This document shows positions 31,139 through 44,400 of a DNA stretch of 64,000 nt, piece by piece. Every line of letters starts with the position of its first letter. Position 1 is the first letter of the stretch. Where the stretch lies: contig NC_019864.2 in the NCBI RefSeq assembly GCF_002234675.1, forward strand, positions 21,330,582-21,394,581, read 5' to 3'. The stretch is from Oryzias latipes (taxonomy: Eukaryota; Chordata; Actinopteri; Beloniformes; Adrianichthyidae). The notes under the pieces were generated by a model. That model saw only the letters and a program-made list of their open reading frames with translations, was not told where the DNA came from and did no database searches. The position numbers and the translations under genes were made by a program.

Positions 31139-33839
31139 AGCTAATCATATAAAAAAAAGATGTTTAGATTTGGCACTCAAGATATTGCTGTTTTTATTCA
31201 AAATATAGATCTAAAATTTTCAGTCAATGTGCAGAACTTGAGCAAGCGAAAAGTGTTTTTTCCATTTTATGAAGGTCTAAGATTTTATTTGTATTTCTAT
31301 TAATGTCTATCTCTTTTGCAGCTGTCATACATGGAAACAATCTTCTGGTGTTTGGTGGCACAGGGATCCCTTTTGGTGAAAACAATAGCAATGATGTTCA
31401 TGTCTGCAATGTTCAGTATCGACGATGGAACTTGCTCAACTGTAGAGGGAACAAACCCAACAAGATTTATGGGCAGGTAACGTTTGCACCAGAAGACATG
31501 CGTGGAAAGAAAAACCTGATAAGTATTCATTCAGGAACCTAAAATTTTCAGGCGATGGCCATTATAAACGGTTATCTTTACGTGTTTGGAGGGACGACAG
31601 GCTACCTTTACAGCACTGACCTGCACAGGCTGGACCTAACCACCAAAGAGTGGACCCATCTCAAACCCAACAACACACCTTCAGATCTACCTGAAGAGAG
31701 GTTAGTGACTGCTGAGAGACCGGCTTCCCAACTGAATTCAATCGTTCCAAATGATTTTTTTTTTACATTTTAGGTACAGGCATGAGCTGGCTCATGATGG
31801 ACAGAGAATATACATTTTAGGAGGTGGGACTTCCTGGACATCATACTCACTGGACAAAGTAAGAAGGGTGACGAGTTGAGACTTATTTAACATAGAAAGG
31901 TAGCATTCATACATGTTGTTGCCGTTTCTACTCCTCAGATTCATGCATATAACTTGGAGACCAATTATTGGGAGGAAATGGTCACTAAACCCCATGAAAA
32001 AATAGGTATGTGATTTAAGCCGCATTCAGTTTAAGATCAGAAACCGCATTTTGATTTTTCGCAGGATATCCTGCTTCTCGCCGCTGTCACAGCTGTGTGC
32101 AGGTCAAAGACGGTGAGAAAACCCCCTCAAGCAGACTCTGCTGTCAGATATTGCAGTTGAGCTAAGATGTGTCTTGTGATTTGCATGAACCTGCAGAGGT
32201 GTTTATATGCGGCGGTTATAATGGAGAAAGTATCCTGTCGGACCTGTGGAGGCTGAACCTGCGCACTTTTCAGTGGATGAAGCTTCCTGCTGTCATGCCT
32301 GAACCCGCGTACTTTCACTGTGCAGCAGTCACTCCGGTCAGTAAACTACTGGCCTCTAACATCAACCATCTTTCTGAACATTTTTACATCTTAAACTTTT
32401 GATGCAAAAACGTGTTTACATATTTATAGAAGGGGGGGGGGGGGTAATTTTGAATCTACTCTACCAATTCTTAAAAATAACTGGTATTTATTGGATTGCT
32501 GTTAGCTTTGATTTTAGCACCAGTGTGACCGTGGAAGCGTACTGCACATTCAATGTGTAACTATATTTGTGAGCCACTTTTCGGGAAATCTAAATGTCTT
32601 AAATAAGATGGATGAAAGTTGGCTTCCTGTAGACAAGTTGTTCTTGTTGTATTTGAGAAAAATTGGGGGTGGTGATGCTTCTCAGAACATAAACAGACAC
32701 AACTCATCATACTTTATGATGTGGGAAAAACGGAGTTCTTAAATATTCATTAATATTATTTATTTCACAAGTATTAAATTAAGTATTAATAATTAAGTAT
32801 TTAAACCCCTCTGTCTCAAATTTACTTTAAAAAAACAAAGAAACTGATGCTCTGTAATTGACTAGGAAGCAGACCAACTGCAAGGAAAACCCGTGTCTTG
32901 CTGTTTTTAACATGTTCCTGGCATTTTTCTGATGATGGAGGACATGCATAACAAATATTAAGTTTATAATTGCTCTGCACCAACGGTCCCTCCTACAACT
33001 TAGAGGCAAATTTCTTATGAACTACTGCCTCTCTGCAGAAACTATCCTGGAAAATAGTTCTTTGATTTTGGCTAAAAAAAACTATAGATGATCCCAAAAA
33101 CCATGGTCATCCATCTGATGCCTTACTTTAATCTGTTTATTTTCTTGTTTTAATATCAATACAATGTTTATCTCATTTGTGGATATCCTCTGTGCATTTT
33201 TTTCTGGTGCACAAAGCAACAAAATCCTGCTTTTGGTTTGAATGCCAGATTATTTCATTAAAGATTCACTATTTAATGTTGATTTCCTGAGTTTCTATGA
33301 TTTTCTATCTCACTGTTTAAATGAATCAACCAGGGAGATAGATGATCCATTTTTAAATGTGCAAACCTACAAAATCATCAAGGGATGAAATACTTATTCC
33401 CCTCGATCGTCAGAAGAACATGTTAAAAACAGAATTCTCATCAGTTTGTCTTTAATTAATGATTTTTTTTTAAATATTTCCTCAAATCCTCTTACAACTT
33501 GCATGATGATCCAAGTTTTCTTATTTTTATGCAGATAAGAAGTGGTTTTCTTAATTTTAGAGCCAATCCGCTTAGTTTTTTTTAAACTTCTTTACTGCAC
33601 CTCTTTCTCAGGCCGGCTGCATGTACGTCCACGGTGGTGTTGTCAACATTTCTGGTAACCGAAGAACCGCCTCTTTGTATAAAGTGTGGCTGGTGGTGCC
33701 CAGCCTGCTGGAACTGACCTGGGAGAAGCTGCTGAAGATGTTCCCTCACTTAACGCAGCTGTCCACGCTTCAGCTGCTCAGCCTGGGACTGACCCACACT
33801 TTCATCCAGAGGCTCAAATTGACTCAAGGCAAAGGCTGA
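29373..33839 (+). CDS. klhdc10: Kelch domain-containing protein 10
   Basis: Coding exons: 29373-29457, 30374-30466, 30612-30833, 31322-31476, 31552-31700, 31774-31858, 31939-32005, 32065-32112, 32197-32336, 33612-33839. They total 1272 nt (423 aa; human is about 442). The start MSSAEQKETFSLLNKFEKLS lacks the Gly-rich N-terminus of mammals. The kelch blades are clear: NLYVFGGYNPDFEE, NNLLVFGGTGIPFGE, LYVFGGTTGYLYSTDLHRLD, IYILGGGTSW, VFICGGYNGES, MYVHGGVVN. The C-terminal SLLELTWEKLL fits the BC/Cul2-box region. In mammals KLHDC10 is a substrate receptor of a CUL2 ubiquitin ligase that reads C-terminal degrons, and it activates ASK1 by inhibiting PP5. The ATG chosen is the first in frame with the conserved region. 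TIR-family copy E lies in the last intron. Confidence 0.95.
32880..33100 (-). mobile_element. TIR-element family, copy E (internally deleted), in klhdc10 intron
   Basis: The block shares 'gctgtttttaacatgttc', 'tgatggaggacat' and 'actgcctctctgcagaaactat' with copies A to D, but the middle part with the mini-ORF is missing. Limits are approximate because both terminal repeats are worn. Confidence 0.5.
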
Positions 33840-35128
33840 CTGAAGCAGCTGAAGCCTCGCAGGCCAAAGGTTGTAATGCAGAGCAGAAATGGCTGGGGGA
33901 AAAAAAACATTTTTAACTTAAAAAAAAAATTAAGTGATAATGTTATGAGTTAGTCATGCTGCAGCCAACAGGGTGCTGATTTCAACCTCAATGCACTTCA
34001 GACACTTTTCCTGAGTTTGGGACTTCCAACGTGCATGTCGGTTTATGTCGTCACAGGAGTAAAGGAGCATGGGAAATCATCCGCTAAAAAGCTAACAGTT
34101 CTTCAGGTAAATTCATTTTGGCTTGTGAAAATGGCTTTTTGCGGTTTTGGAGATGGAACTTTTCCTCACTGTCGTTGCATCTTATATGATGGGGGGGGGG
34201 GGTTGGCCTTTACTTTTTGTGTAAAACACTTTACGTGTTTGATTTTGAGAGAAAACCCCCAAATAAATTGCAGTACTTTTTATGAGGTCAATATTCAAAA
34301 CTTTATTTAAAAACAGTTTTTAATCCTAATGTTTTTGCAGTTCTGTTTATCAAATTGGAAGTCCTGACTTACTTTGCTCTTTACCACTGTGAAACTTTAT
34401 TTGGGAATGTTTCCATATTTGACCAAAGTGGTTTTTAAGTTTCAACATTTTTTGTGCCTTGTGATTTTTTTTTTTTTCTTAATTTCTTTTCAAACAAGAG
34501 TTAAACAGCTGACTCTTGTCTGAATTGCGTTAACATTTAAAGCATTTTTTCCAGACTTGTACTTTATATATATATATTTTTTAAAGACTGTACTGTCTTC
34601 AGCTGATATATTTATTCAATTCACCTTTATTTTGGACTTTATGCCTGAACTCCACTTAAACCTTCAAACTCCATGACACACATTAAGTGCTATTATTATT
34701 TCCACAGGTTTCTAGAGATTTCTGCCTCTAAAGAAGTTGTGTAAGATGTACTCGGGATGCTACACACTGTGATAAAGAGCTCCACTATTAGGACACAAAA
34801 GCTTTTTTTCTTAAAAGAATACATGCAGTTACTGAAAATCTTAAATTACTGTGGATACTTCCTTTTCACCAGCTGTTATGTGCGCTTTCCAGATATCAAT
34901 GGTTTTAACCAAGTGCTTTTCTTTTAAACACCTTTTTGATATTTTATGCCTTTATCTGTTTAAATAGAAAACTATTCTGCTGGATACATGAATACAAACT
35001 GACGTTTAAGGTCATGTGCATGTTACACTGTGCATGTCATTTCATTTCAATGTTCAGGAGACAAAGATCTCTGTCAAAGAAGCAAATAAGGTTGCACTGT
35101 TTTTGTAATTATATTTGTCTGTGTAAAC

Positions 35129-35134
35129 AATAAA
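35129..35134 (+). terminator. Polyadenylation signal of klhdc10
   Basis: AATAAA about 1.3 kb after the klhdc10 stop. It is the last clear signal before the opposing gene. The 3' UTR between 33840 and here shows no other feature apart from homopolymer runs. Confidence 0.55.
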
Positions 35135-35166
35135 AACGCAGACGACCCATTTTCAAAATCTTAATC

Positions 35167-35172
35167 TTTATT
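35167..35172 (-). terminator. Polyadenylation signal of the cax1-like gene
   Basis: AATAAA on the - strand, about 315 nt after the cax1 stop. It lies only 32 bp from the klhdc10 signal on the other strand, so the two transcripts are expected to meet or overlap slightly. Confidence 0.55.
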
Positions 35173-35485
35173 CATTTTCGAACTATAAAGTGCAAATAAG
35201 TTTGATCACATTTTATGGCTTAGTTGTACAAACCTTCAAAAGTACCTGGAAATATCAGATGTGCATCGTAAAAATGGCCTTTTCTCTTTCAGTAGTACAA
35301 AGAATTGTATTGTTATAAGCTAGAACTTTTAGCAGGACTTCCTGATGATTTGTGACTTGATGTTTTAAAATTGAAATATGTCAAAGTACACTTTCTAAAG
35401 CGTTCATACATTTACAAAACTCAATGATGACCAGCATTGGCTCATTTCAATATATTGACTTAAAACTTTGCAGAGGAAGTTGTTT

Positions 35486-38400
35486 TCAACAGCCAGCTGG
35501 AGATGGAGCGAAAAAATACAGAGCCAAAAGAATGAGGTAGACGATCACCAGAGCTGTACCTGAGGAAAACAGGGAAAAACGGCAAAGCAATAAACAGGAA
35601 AATGAAAAATCAGTGAAGGATATTGAGGCTAAAGCTGACTGTGTTTTATGGGGTTTTTCCCCGGACGAAATGTTAGAAAATGTTTTAAGCCACAAGACAA
35701 CAGTAATGTATGTTTTCCTAAATGAATATTAAGTTAAAAACATTTTAGCGTGCCACTGAAGATAATTCAAAAGTTGTTTTTGAGTCATGCTTCCTACAAA
35801 GAATACCACAAAACATTGTGTTTCTGAACATTGTATCAGACGAGGGACTATTTGAACCTGTCAGAAGATAAGTTTTCCCTCTTTAGGCATGAAATCCCAA
35901 AATTATCACATTTGCCTTGTATAAGACAACTTATTGCTACTATAATTTATTTTCAAATTATTTTGATTCTAAGTCCAACTTTCAGCCTTCTAACGATGAT
36001 TCAACACTAAGTGTTTGTATTTCTTTTTATATAGGGGTTGAAAATTTTAGCTGAATGCCCCATGTCTGCAACATATGGAATAAGGACAATCTATTTTTTC
36101 AAGACAATTGTTTATTTTTCCCCAAACAGTAAATATCGTTTTTTTCCCCGTGAAAACGGAGTTGAAAGGCTGAGCTTGACTGTCAATCTGACAATATAAA
36201 ACAATAACATATAGTTAATAAAGTACACAAACGCATCTCTTTACAGTGGGAGTGGGAAAAATATTTAGTGATGACAGTTCCTGGGTTCTTAAGAAATTGG
36301 ATTAAACCATTCTTAATGAAGAGGATTGATAAGCTGTTGAACTACACTGAGGTCTGTGATAAAATTGTTATTTTATAAATCACTCGTATTTTTCTCGTAT
36401 TTTTATGTTAAAGTAGAAAGACAAATGATTGCATTAGCAAAAAATAGCGTTTGTTCTATATTCGATGAAAAAGTAGCTTTGGTGAGTGGGAACATGCTCA
36501 TTTGGCTGACCTCTGAGCCATAAAATGTTTGTAAATATAATTTTCTAAAAGATTTTGAAGGTGATCATGCAGAGGTACATTAATCTATTCATTTTCTTTT
36601 AAAAAAAAGCAGTTTGTGTTTTAATATGAACATATCTGAGGAAAACCTGTGAGACACAAAGTGCACTGATTTCAGAGGATCACCCTTTAATAAAAAAAGA
36701 AGAAAAAAAACTGTTTCCTAAGAGCCAATTCTAATCTTAATTTTTCATAACAGTAAATGAAATGGAACAGTTTTATATTTTTAATTTTATTTTTCTCCAA
36801 GCTTTACAATTCTAGATAACCAGGACTTTTGTAAACTTCATAATTGTTCCCAAAAAAGCAAAAATATTTTTACAGGTTTTTTTTTAATGAATAATTGCAC
36901 AAAATTTCCCTGAAATATGAAGTTTCACTTTCCAAACCTTGACGCACTCTGAAACTCACCCTGAAAATAATCCGACTTCCCATCCATGAAGATGTAGTTC
37001 ACTAAAATCACGCTGCATATGCTGGCCCACAAGTGCAGGTCACTGAACAGCAGCTCAAAGCCCACATCCTGAAGAACACAGACATGGACTGCATGAAGAC
37101 AGCCTGCTGGAATTCACCAATCCAAACAGGAAACCAAGAATGGCGACATACATAGCAGGCGTTAAACACGACCAATATTGGAATCTGCAGCATGCAGACT
37201 TGAACTGCAATACAGCGCCCAACCTCCAAACTGCAAGAAACCAGACAGAAATAAATACAAACATCACTTTTTAAGGTAAAATTGTAGATCTGAGAACCTA
37301 CCTGAGACTGATGTTGTTCTGGAGGGCAAACTGGATCCCGTTGACAATCTCTGGGATCTCTGGAACCATCGCCAGAACTGTCACCCCAATGAAGTACTAA
37401 AAAAAAGAAAAGAATGTCAGAGAATCGGAGCGACGTATAAAATAGCTGACCTTCGCACAGATGCTGACCTGCGAGACGTTTGGTTGGCTCAGGATGGGTT
37501 GGATGTGCTCCGAGGTGAGATCTGCACAGGCGGATGTGAGGACGGTGGCTACGATGAGGATGACCAGAGATCTCCACCGTGACCAGTGGACCACCGTCTC
37601 TTGGTGGTCAGTCACTGTAGAGATGAAACTGGAGCTCATCATACAAAATTCTCTTTAAGAGACTCTTTAGGCGCATCATACCTTGTCCATCCCCAACGTG
37701 AATGTTGTAAATGTGGGAGTGTGTCTTCAGGGTAAAAATCAAACCAATTATGTAGGCAAGAGGCAGGAGGGCAGACACTGTGTACACCAGTGGCCTAATG
37801 GAAAAACAAACACAGGCTTAGTATTTGGAATTTTGAAGCATCCCTGAATTAATAGAATAGAAACTCTTTTAAAAATGATACTCAATTCTTTTTTATTTGA
37901 GTATTTTTATGATTACCAACTACTTTTAATCTGTATGTGATTTTTACATAGAGACCCTTCTGTGTGCATGTGGATTTGTCTTTATTTTTCTAATAAGTTT
38001 AAACACTTTGTGATGCAAAATTGTACAAAAGGGCTATTTGATTTGGTTTTGATGTAAGGGAAAAAAACTCACTCGACGTGGCTGTGGAACAGTGTGCTGT
38101 TTTTCTGTTGATACGGACAAAGATCAGAGTTAAAACACAGCTCCTGTGAAGCAGAACAAGAATTTGAGACCCTGGTTGCTAATGACCAGATCATAGTGGC
38201 AGTTGTGGCACACAAAAAGGCCACTGCTGGAGTTGGTGCAGGAGTCGCACACCAGATTCCCATAAGCTTTGGAGAAGAGCGTGGGGGCAAAAGCACCTGC
38301 CAGAGACAGAAAGAGGTAGAAAAGCAGGGGTAACAAACATTTACACTGGAATATTTTCACTGACTCAGTCAACTGGGAGTCTCCAATGTGGAGTTTGTCA

Positions 38401-41400
38401 AGCTGAGCTGCATATTCCAAACTTTATCATCTTTATAAAGTCAGATTTACAAAAAAAATGAGAAAAAACACTAAATTGTTTCATTGTTCATTTTGAGACG
38501 TTCTACTGACATCTAGTGGTAAAAAAGGAAATAAAAACCACTGTTAATAAAATCGGGGTAAATATATTGATGCCTGTGAAAACAGGGTATATTCTTTACC
38601 GTATTAAATCGTTTTATATTACTCCTTGAAAAATACATTTATGAAAATCAAATGATGTTTTTTAAGTATTTCTTATTTTTAGGGGTCTTCAAAAACAAGA
38701 TTTGTTAATGAACACGTGGTTTCAACTGCACAACAGGCCATGTTTCCATGTACAGATGTGCATTTTACAACATACTGCTTAGTTGCTGTTATTTTCTTGA
38801 GAATGTGTTGGGATGGACCAAACCCTCACGCACTAATGTCAAATTTAAACCCAGCACAGAAGTCCTAAATGTTGCAGTTCCTCAAATGGAGGAACTTGTC
38901 GAGTTTGGTTTCAGAAAGGATCTCTTGACACCAAAAATAAAGATATAGTCTTGAGAGGTTCTCCTATTGCAAAGCAGTTTTGCATTTTTACAATAACATT
39001 ATTTACTCAGCTGGATCGAATGCTATTAATCTAAAAACCTCAGAGATACAACCTCTGAGGTTTGCACCAACAGTTCTGAGCAACAACAAAAGGGGGGGGG
39101 TTGCATCAAAATTAATGCCCATTTTATTCTTTGCCTTTTGACTACTCTGCTTAGAGTTCGTCACTGCTAATGAATGACCTTTTCTCCTTTTCTACAGCTA
39201 TATATTTTTGTTAAAAAGACCGTTCTCATGCACTGGTCCTTAGATAATTACCTCCAACAGAAATGAAAAGCAGTGCAGAGCTCACTCCTGCAGAACGACT
39301 GTTAAACCTTTGTTCACTGTGTTTCAGGCCTCCAATTATCATGCAAATGCCCTGAGAAAAGACAAACAACTCTCCTGTTACATGCACTGACTCTATAGGG
39401 GAACTGGACTGAGCGAGTGTCACATCACCCATAGAAAACTGCTACTTCTAGCTCCAAACTAATGCAGCCAAATCAGTTGCCATTATTCCACTATACGAAC
39501 GCCACAATTTGGAACCAGATGAGGTTATTCAGCAGTGATTGATCTGAGTCGGTCTGAGTCAGCGTTTCTATGGAAACTACTATTGCCAATCAGGAGTGAG
39601 CTTGTTAGAAGTCCACATTCCCTTCCACTGAAAGCAGGATCTGGAGAATCTGTCAAGGTGGTGACCAGTAGGCACCCCATTATTTTATTGAGGCATCTGA
39701 TTGGCTATTATTATAAATATTTTAGATTATTACTTAAATAAGAATAAAATTTTTAAAAAATCGATTAGCAAGAGAATGTTAAAAAATATGTATATCGGAG
39801 CTAGATTGTGTATTATGAAAAATAAAATGACTGAGTATTAGCTGTTTATTTCTTAATACAAGTCTATGGGACTTTGTCTTCCAGGAGGCGGTGGGTACTT
39901 CCTTTTTGGAATGCAACGTGGGGGGGGGGGGGTAAACTCAATCCAGTTCTCTTATACAGTCAATGGTTACATTCTATAAATTACAAGGAGAAAACAGACA
40001 ACTGAACAGTCAAAAAGATCAGATTTACCAGTTTCCATTTTTAGTATAATCCCCTAAAAAAAAATTTATATAGTATAAGAGCTGCAAATAAGTTTTGGAA
40101 CAAACAGCATATAGTCTCGATATCACTGGCTCACATGATCAGATGACATCGGTCAGTTCACATTTTAGCATCTGGTTTATCTAAAACACTAAAAAAGGTT
40201 TAAGTCAAGAAAACCTTTTCAGTTTTAAAATTAATCTACTCCAAATGAATAAAGATGTCGAATTAAGATGATTCTCTCACTTAATTATTTGATTTTGTAC
40301 AATTTGTGTAATCTGGGATTAACAGGGTTTGATCCAGGCTGACTCACTGGGATGAAGAGGATGCATCCGAGCAGAGTGCCCGTCAGCGCCGCCTTAACGA
40401 CCTCCTGCAGACACGGGTTGTTTGTGCGGTGGCCTCTGAGCAGGGCTGTGATGTAAAAAGTCAGTTCTGTAATGGAGCCAAAGGTGGCATTGACCACGGC
40501 GCCCACGGCAAAGTTACTCTGTGCAGAAATACTGAAAGAATAGACAGAAAGAATATTAACATCTTTTAGAGACAGAATTCTTTGTTCCTCAACAAAAAGC
40601 ATGAGACAGTATGGGTTTCTTGACGATAAACTACTTACCTTGCAATCCCCATGCCAATATAATAAGACAAAGGAATAATGGAGCCAATAGCGGTGGCAAA
40701 TTTGACGTCAGAGCTGGCCCACTGGTTTCCTCTGTCCACATAGCCGATGACCAGAGCAACTATGACCAGAGGGAGGAGGTCTGGCATGGTGGTTAAAGAT
40801 AACAGATCATAAAATACAGCATTTGGTATACTTAGACACCCAAACACACACATCCTGCACCGGTAAAGGATACTGACTGCAAAAACATTGATCCCATCAA
40901 CAGTGTATTTGTAGTAGTACCAGTTAGCAGCATAGTAGCAGCACAAACGTGCTCTCGTCTCATAGCCGTGATGCTAAAATTCAAGTGGACAACACTCCTG
41001 AATGACCGGTTATTCCAGATAAGGAAACATAGATGTTCATGGGTGAGCCCAGTACCTGTCTCTGTGAGCTGCTGGAGATGGAGACATCTTCAGGAGGCAA
41101 CAGCAGAATGACACTCAAAGTCTGTGCGTTCAGTTTGGCAACTGGGATGGTGAAGACAAGGATCCAGGAGAGGAAGCAGGCCAGAGAGTGAACTATCACC
41201 AGAGGAAGATATCCCAGCAGCAGCCATACATAGGTGGAGGGACGATGCTGCAATTGAAGAAGTCCAAAGAAAATCACGTTTTTGGTGTTTTTAACATGTT
41301 CTTATAGCATTTTTCTCATGATGGAAGGCGTATATTAAGAAAATTAAGCTTTAAATACATTTTTGAGTATTTTTTATTTAAATTGTGGTGAATCAGGAGC

Positions 41401-44400
41401 AGACAAAAAAAATGCAGGTTGACAAAGCCTGTAGGAGTGATGTAGGTGGTCAGTGGGCCACAAGCTCCCGGCTCCGTTCCACTCGGATGGATCCCCTTGC
41501 AGACGAGTACATCTGCGCACATCTGTGTTTTCCTCATCCGTGCTGGCATCTGTTTTAATATTGTACGGCTGGATAGGTCCAATATTAGTCACTGTTTTTG
41601 CTGCACAGCTAATGTTACGTTAGGGCTGTAAGCTAGCAGGAGAAAGTGTAAACAAAAGGATCATGGGAAATGAAGCCAGGCATATTCCATGCCACCAGTC
41701 ACACCCACAACTCAGATGAACTTATGCAGCTCTGCAGAATTTTTATTTATTTTGCATAATAACAGCATAATCATAATTAAAGGTTTACTTGGAACACTTT
41801 GAAAATAGATCAAAAGATGATCGGAGTGGGACTTTAAAGATATTTGCATCTGAACACAAATATGAGGCAGAGGTTCTAAAAAGGATTTTTTTCCTGCTTT
41901 AAGTTTGGAGACGTACCCAATAATGAGTGCAGGGGGGTCTCTCTGGCCGCTCTGGATCGGCTATTTCTGTCGGTGACGGCAACAGAACTGGAGAACTATC
42001 CTCATCCAGGTCTACACGGCACTCACAGTCTGGCGCTTGTTCGCAGCATCTCCTGAGGGTTTTTCCAATCTGCAGAAAGATCCACAGGAACAAATAAGAC
42101 AAGTGATAAAAGAAAAATATTTGTTTAACAATAATAAATCCACATTTCTGTCAAGACACAACTCGACAGAACACAACAAATTGAGATAATGAGGACAATG
42201 TTCACATCCAGTCATCTTTTGATGACTGGATGATTATCTCAATCACAGGAGCAAAACACTAAAGAGACAGTTCAAAATGGGAACTCTTGTAAGTTACCCA
42301 CAGTTTTTGTGATTTTCAGCTCTGATAAATTTTCTTTCAAGTTTTAATAAACCTGTGATCATTTTCATTATGTCCCACAGCAGACCTAGACAGCAAAGAG
42401 TAGATGTTTTTAGCAGTTCTTTGTTCTTCCTCCACCTTTTAACTCCGCCACATGCTCAGAAACTCACCAAAACTTGCACGCACCTAGTACCTAGTGAAAA
42501 TGTATTTTGGGCATAGTGAATGACCCCGCCCCAGAAAAGTGATGACATCACAGCAAAAGAAATTGTCAAAAAAAACGAAAAATAGTTCAAAATCCACTAA
42601 CGGAACCAAAATACACGTGTCAGGGATATCCAAAGGAAGTTTTAAATTATTATGGGTTTAAATTATTTAAATTATTTAGCGGCCCTGAGGCTCTCCAGCA
42701 GACTGTTCCACAGGCAAGGACCATTTTGGTGGAACGAAGCCTCACCATAAGTTTTGCTTCTCACCTTAGGAACAACTAAGAGGTCAGCACCGGAGGACCT
42801 CAGGGTCTGCGAGGGCTCATATTTTAAAAGAATATAATTTAAATAAGAAGGCCCAAGACCATAAAAACACTTCTAAACAATTAAAAGAATTTTAAAATCA
42901 ATCCTGAAATGCACAGGGAGCCAATGCAGCGATTTTAAAACGGGTGTAATGTGTTCCTGCCCTCTGGTCCTCGTCAGAACTCGTGCCGCTGAGTTCTGCA
43001 ATAGCTGTAGATTTGAAATAGACTTTTTGGGTAAACCAGAGAGCAGTGCATTACAATAATCTAAACAACTGAAAATAAAAGCATGCATCAGCACTTCTGT
43101 GCTGGCTAGAGAGAGGAACGGGCGGACTCTGGCAATGTTTTTAAGAAGGTAAAATTCTGTCTTAACGTCATTTTTAATGTGTGGGATAAAATTCAGCTCA
43201 GAGTCAAAAAGTACGCCCAGGTTTCTCACACATTGAGAAGGTTTAAAATTATGAAGATGTGGTAAAATCATCTCTCTCTTGTCTTCAGAACTCAAGTGGC
43301 TAAGGCGGTAGAGCAGGTCGTGATTTGTGGTTCGATCCCTGCTCTCCCCAGCCAGCTGTTGACTCCCGAGCGCGGCTCGTCTGCAGCTCACCCGGGGCGT
43401 GGGTCAAATGCGGAGAACAATTTCTCCATTATGGAATAAATAAAGTCAACATTCTTGTCCTGGTATAGCTATAGGAAGTTTTCCATGACTTTATATATAC
43501 ACTGACCAAAAATATAAATGCAACACTTTTGTTATTGCTCCCATTTTTTATGGTATGAACTCAAAGATGTGAAACATTTTCAACATACACAAAACAACCA
43601 GTTCCCTGAAATATTGTTCACAAATCTGTCTAAATCTGTGATAGTGAGCACTTCTCCTTTGTCAAGACAATCCATCCCACCTCGCAGGTGTGCCATATCA
43701 AGATGCTGATTAGACAGCATGATTATTGCACAGGTGTGCCTTAGACTGGCCACAAGAAAAGAGCACTCTGAAATCTTCAGTTGTATCACACAGCACAATG
43801 CCACAGATGTCGCAAGTTTTGAGGGAGCGTGCAATTGGCATGCTGATAGCAGGAATGTCCACCAGAGCTGTTGCTAGGGAATTGAATGTCCATTTCTCCA
43901 CCAGTAGCCGTCTCCAAAGGCGTTTCCGAGAATTTGGCAGCACATCCAACCGGCCTCACAACCGCAGACCTCGTGTAACCACACCAGCCCAAGACCTCCA
44001 CATCCAGCATGTCCACCTCCAAGATCTTCTGAGACCAGCCACTCGGACAGCTGCTAAAACAATCAGTTTGCATAACCACAGAATTTCTGCACAAACTGTC
44101 AGAAACCGTCTCAGGGAAGCTGCATGCTTGTCGTCCTCATCGAGGTCTCGACCTCACTCCAGTTTGTCGTCGTAACCGACTTGAGTGGGCAAATGCTCAC
44201 ATGCGATGGCGTCTGGCACGTTGGAGAGGTGTTCTCTTCACGGATGAATCCCGGTTTACACTGTTCAGGGCAGATGGCAGACAGCGTGTGTGGCGTTGTG
44301 TGGGTGAGCGGTTTTCTAATGTCAATGATGTGGATTGAGTAGCCCATGGTGGTGGTGGGGTTATGGTATGGGCAGGCATATGTTATGGGTGAAGAACACA

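Noticed and set aside
37008-37577. 189-codon frame on the - strand as a single-exon gene
   Set aside because: It is read-through of several true cax1 exons and their introns; the family match needs splicing.
38505-38520. CTCF-like site 'acatctagtgg'
   Set aside because: A key G of the core is changed, leaving a weak match expected by chance.
43289-43360. A tRNA gene
   Set aside because: A and B boxes are present but no full cloverleaf closes, and a SINE body follows directly.
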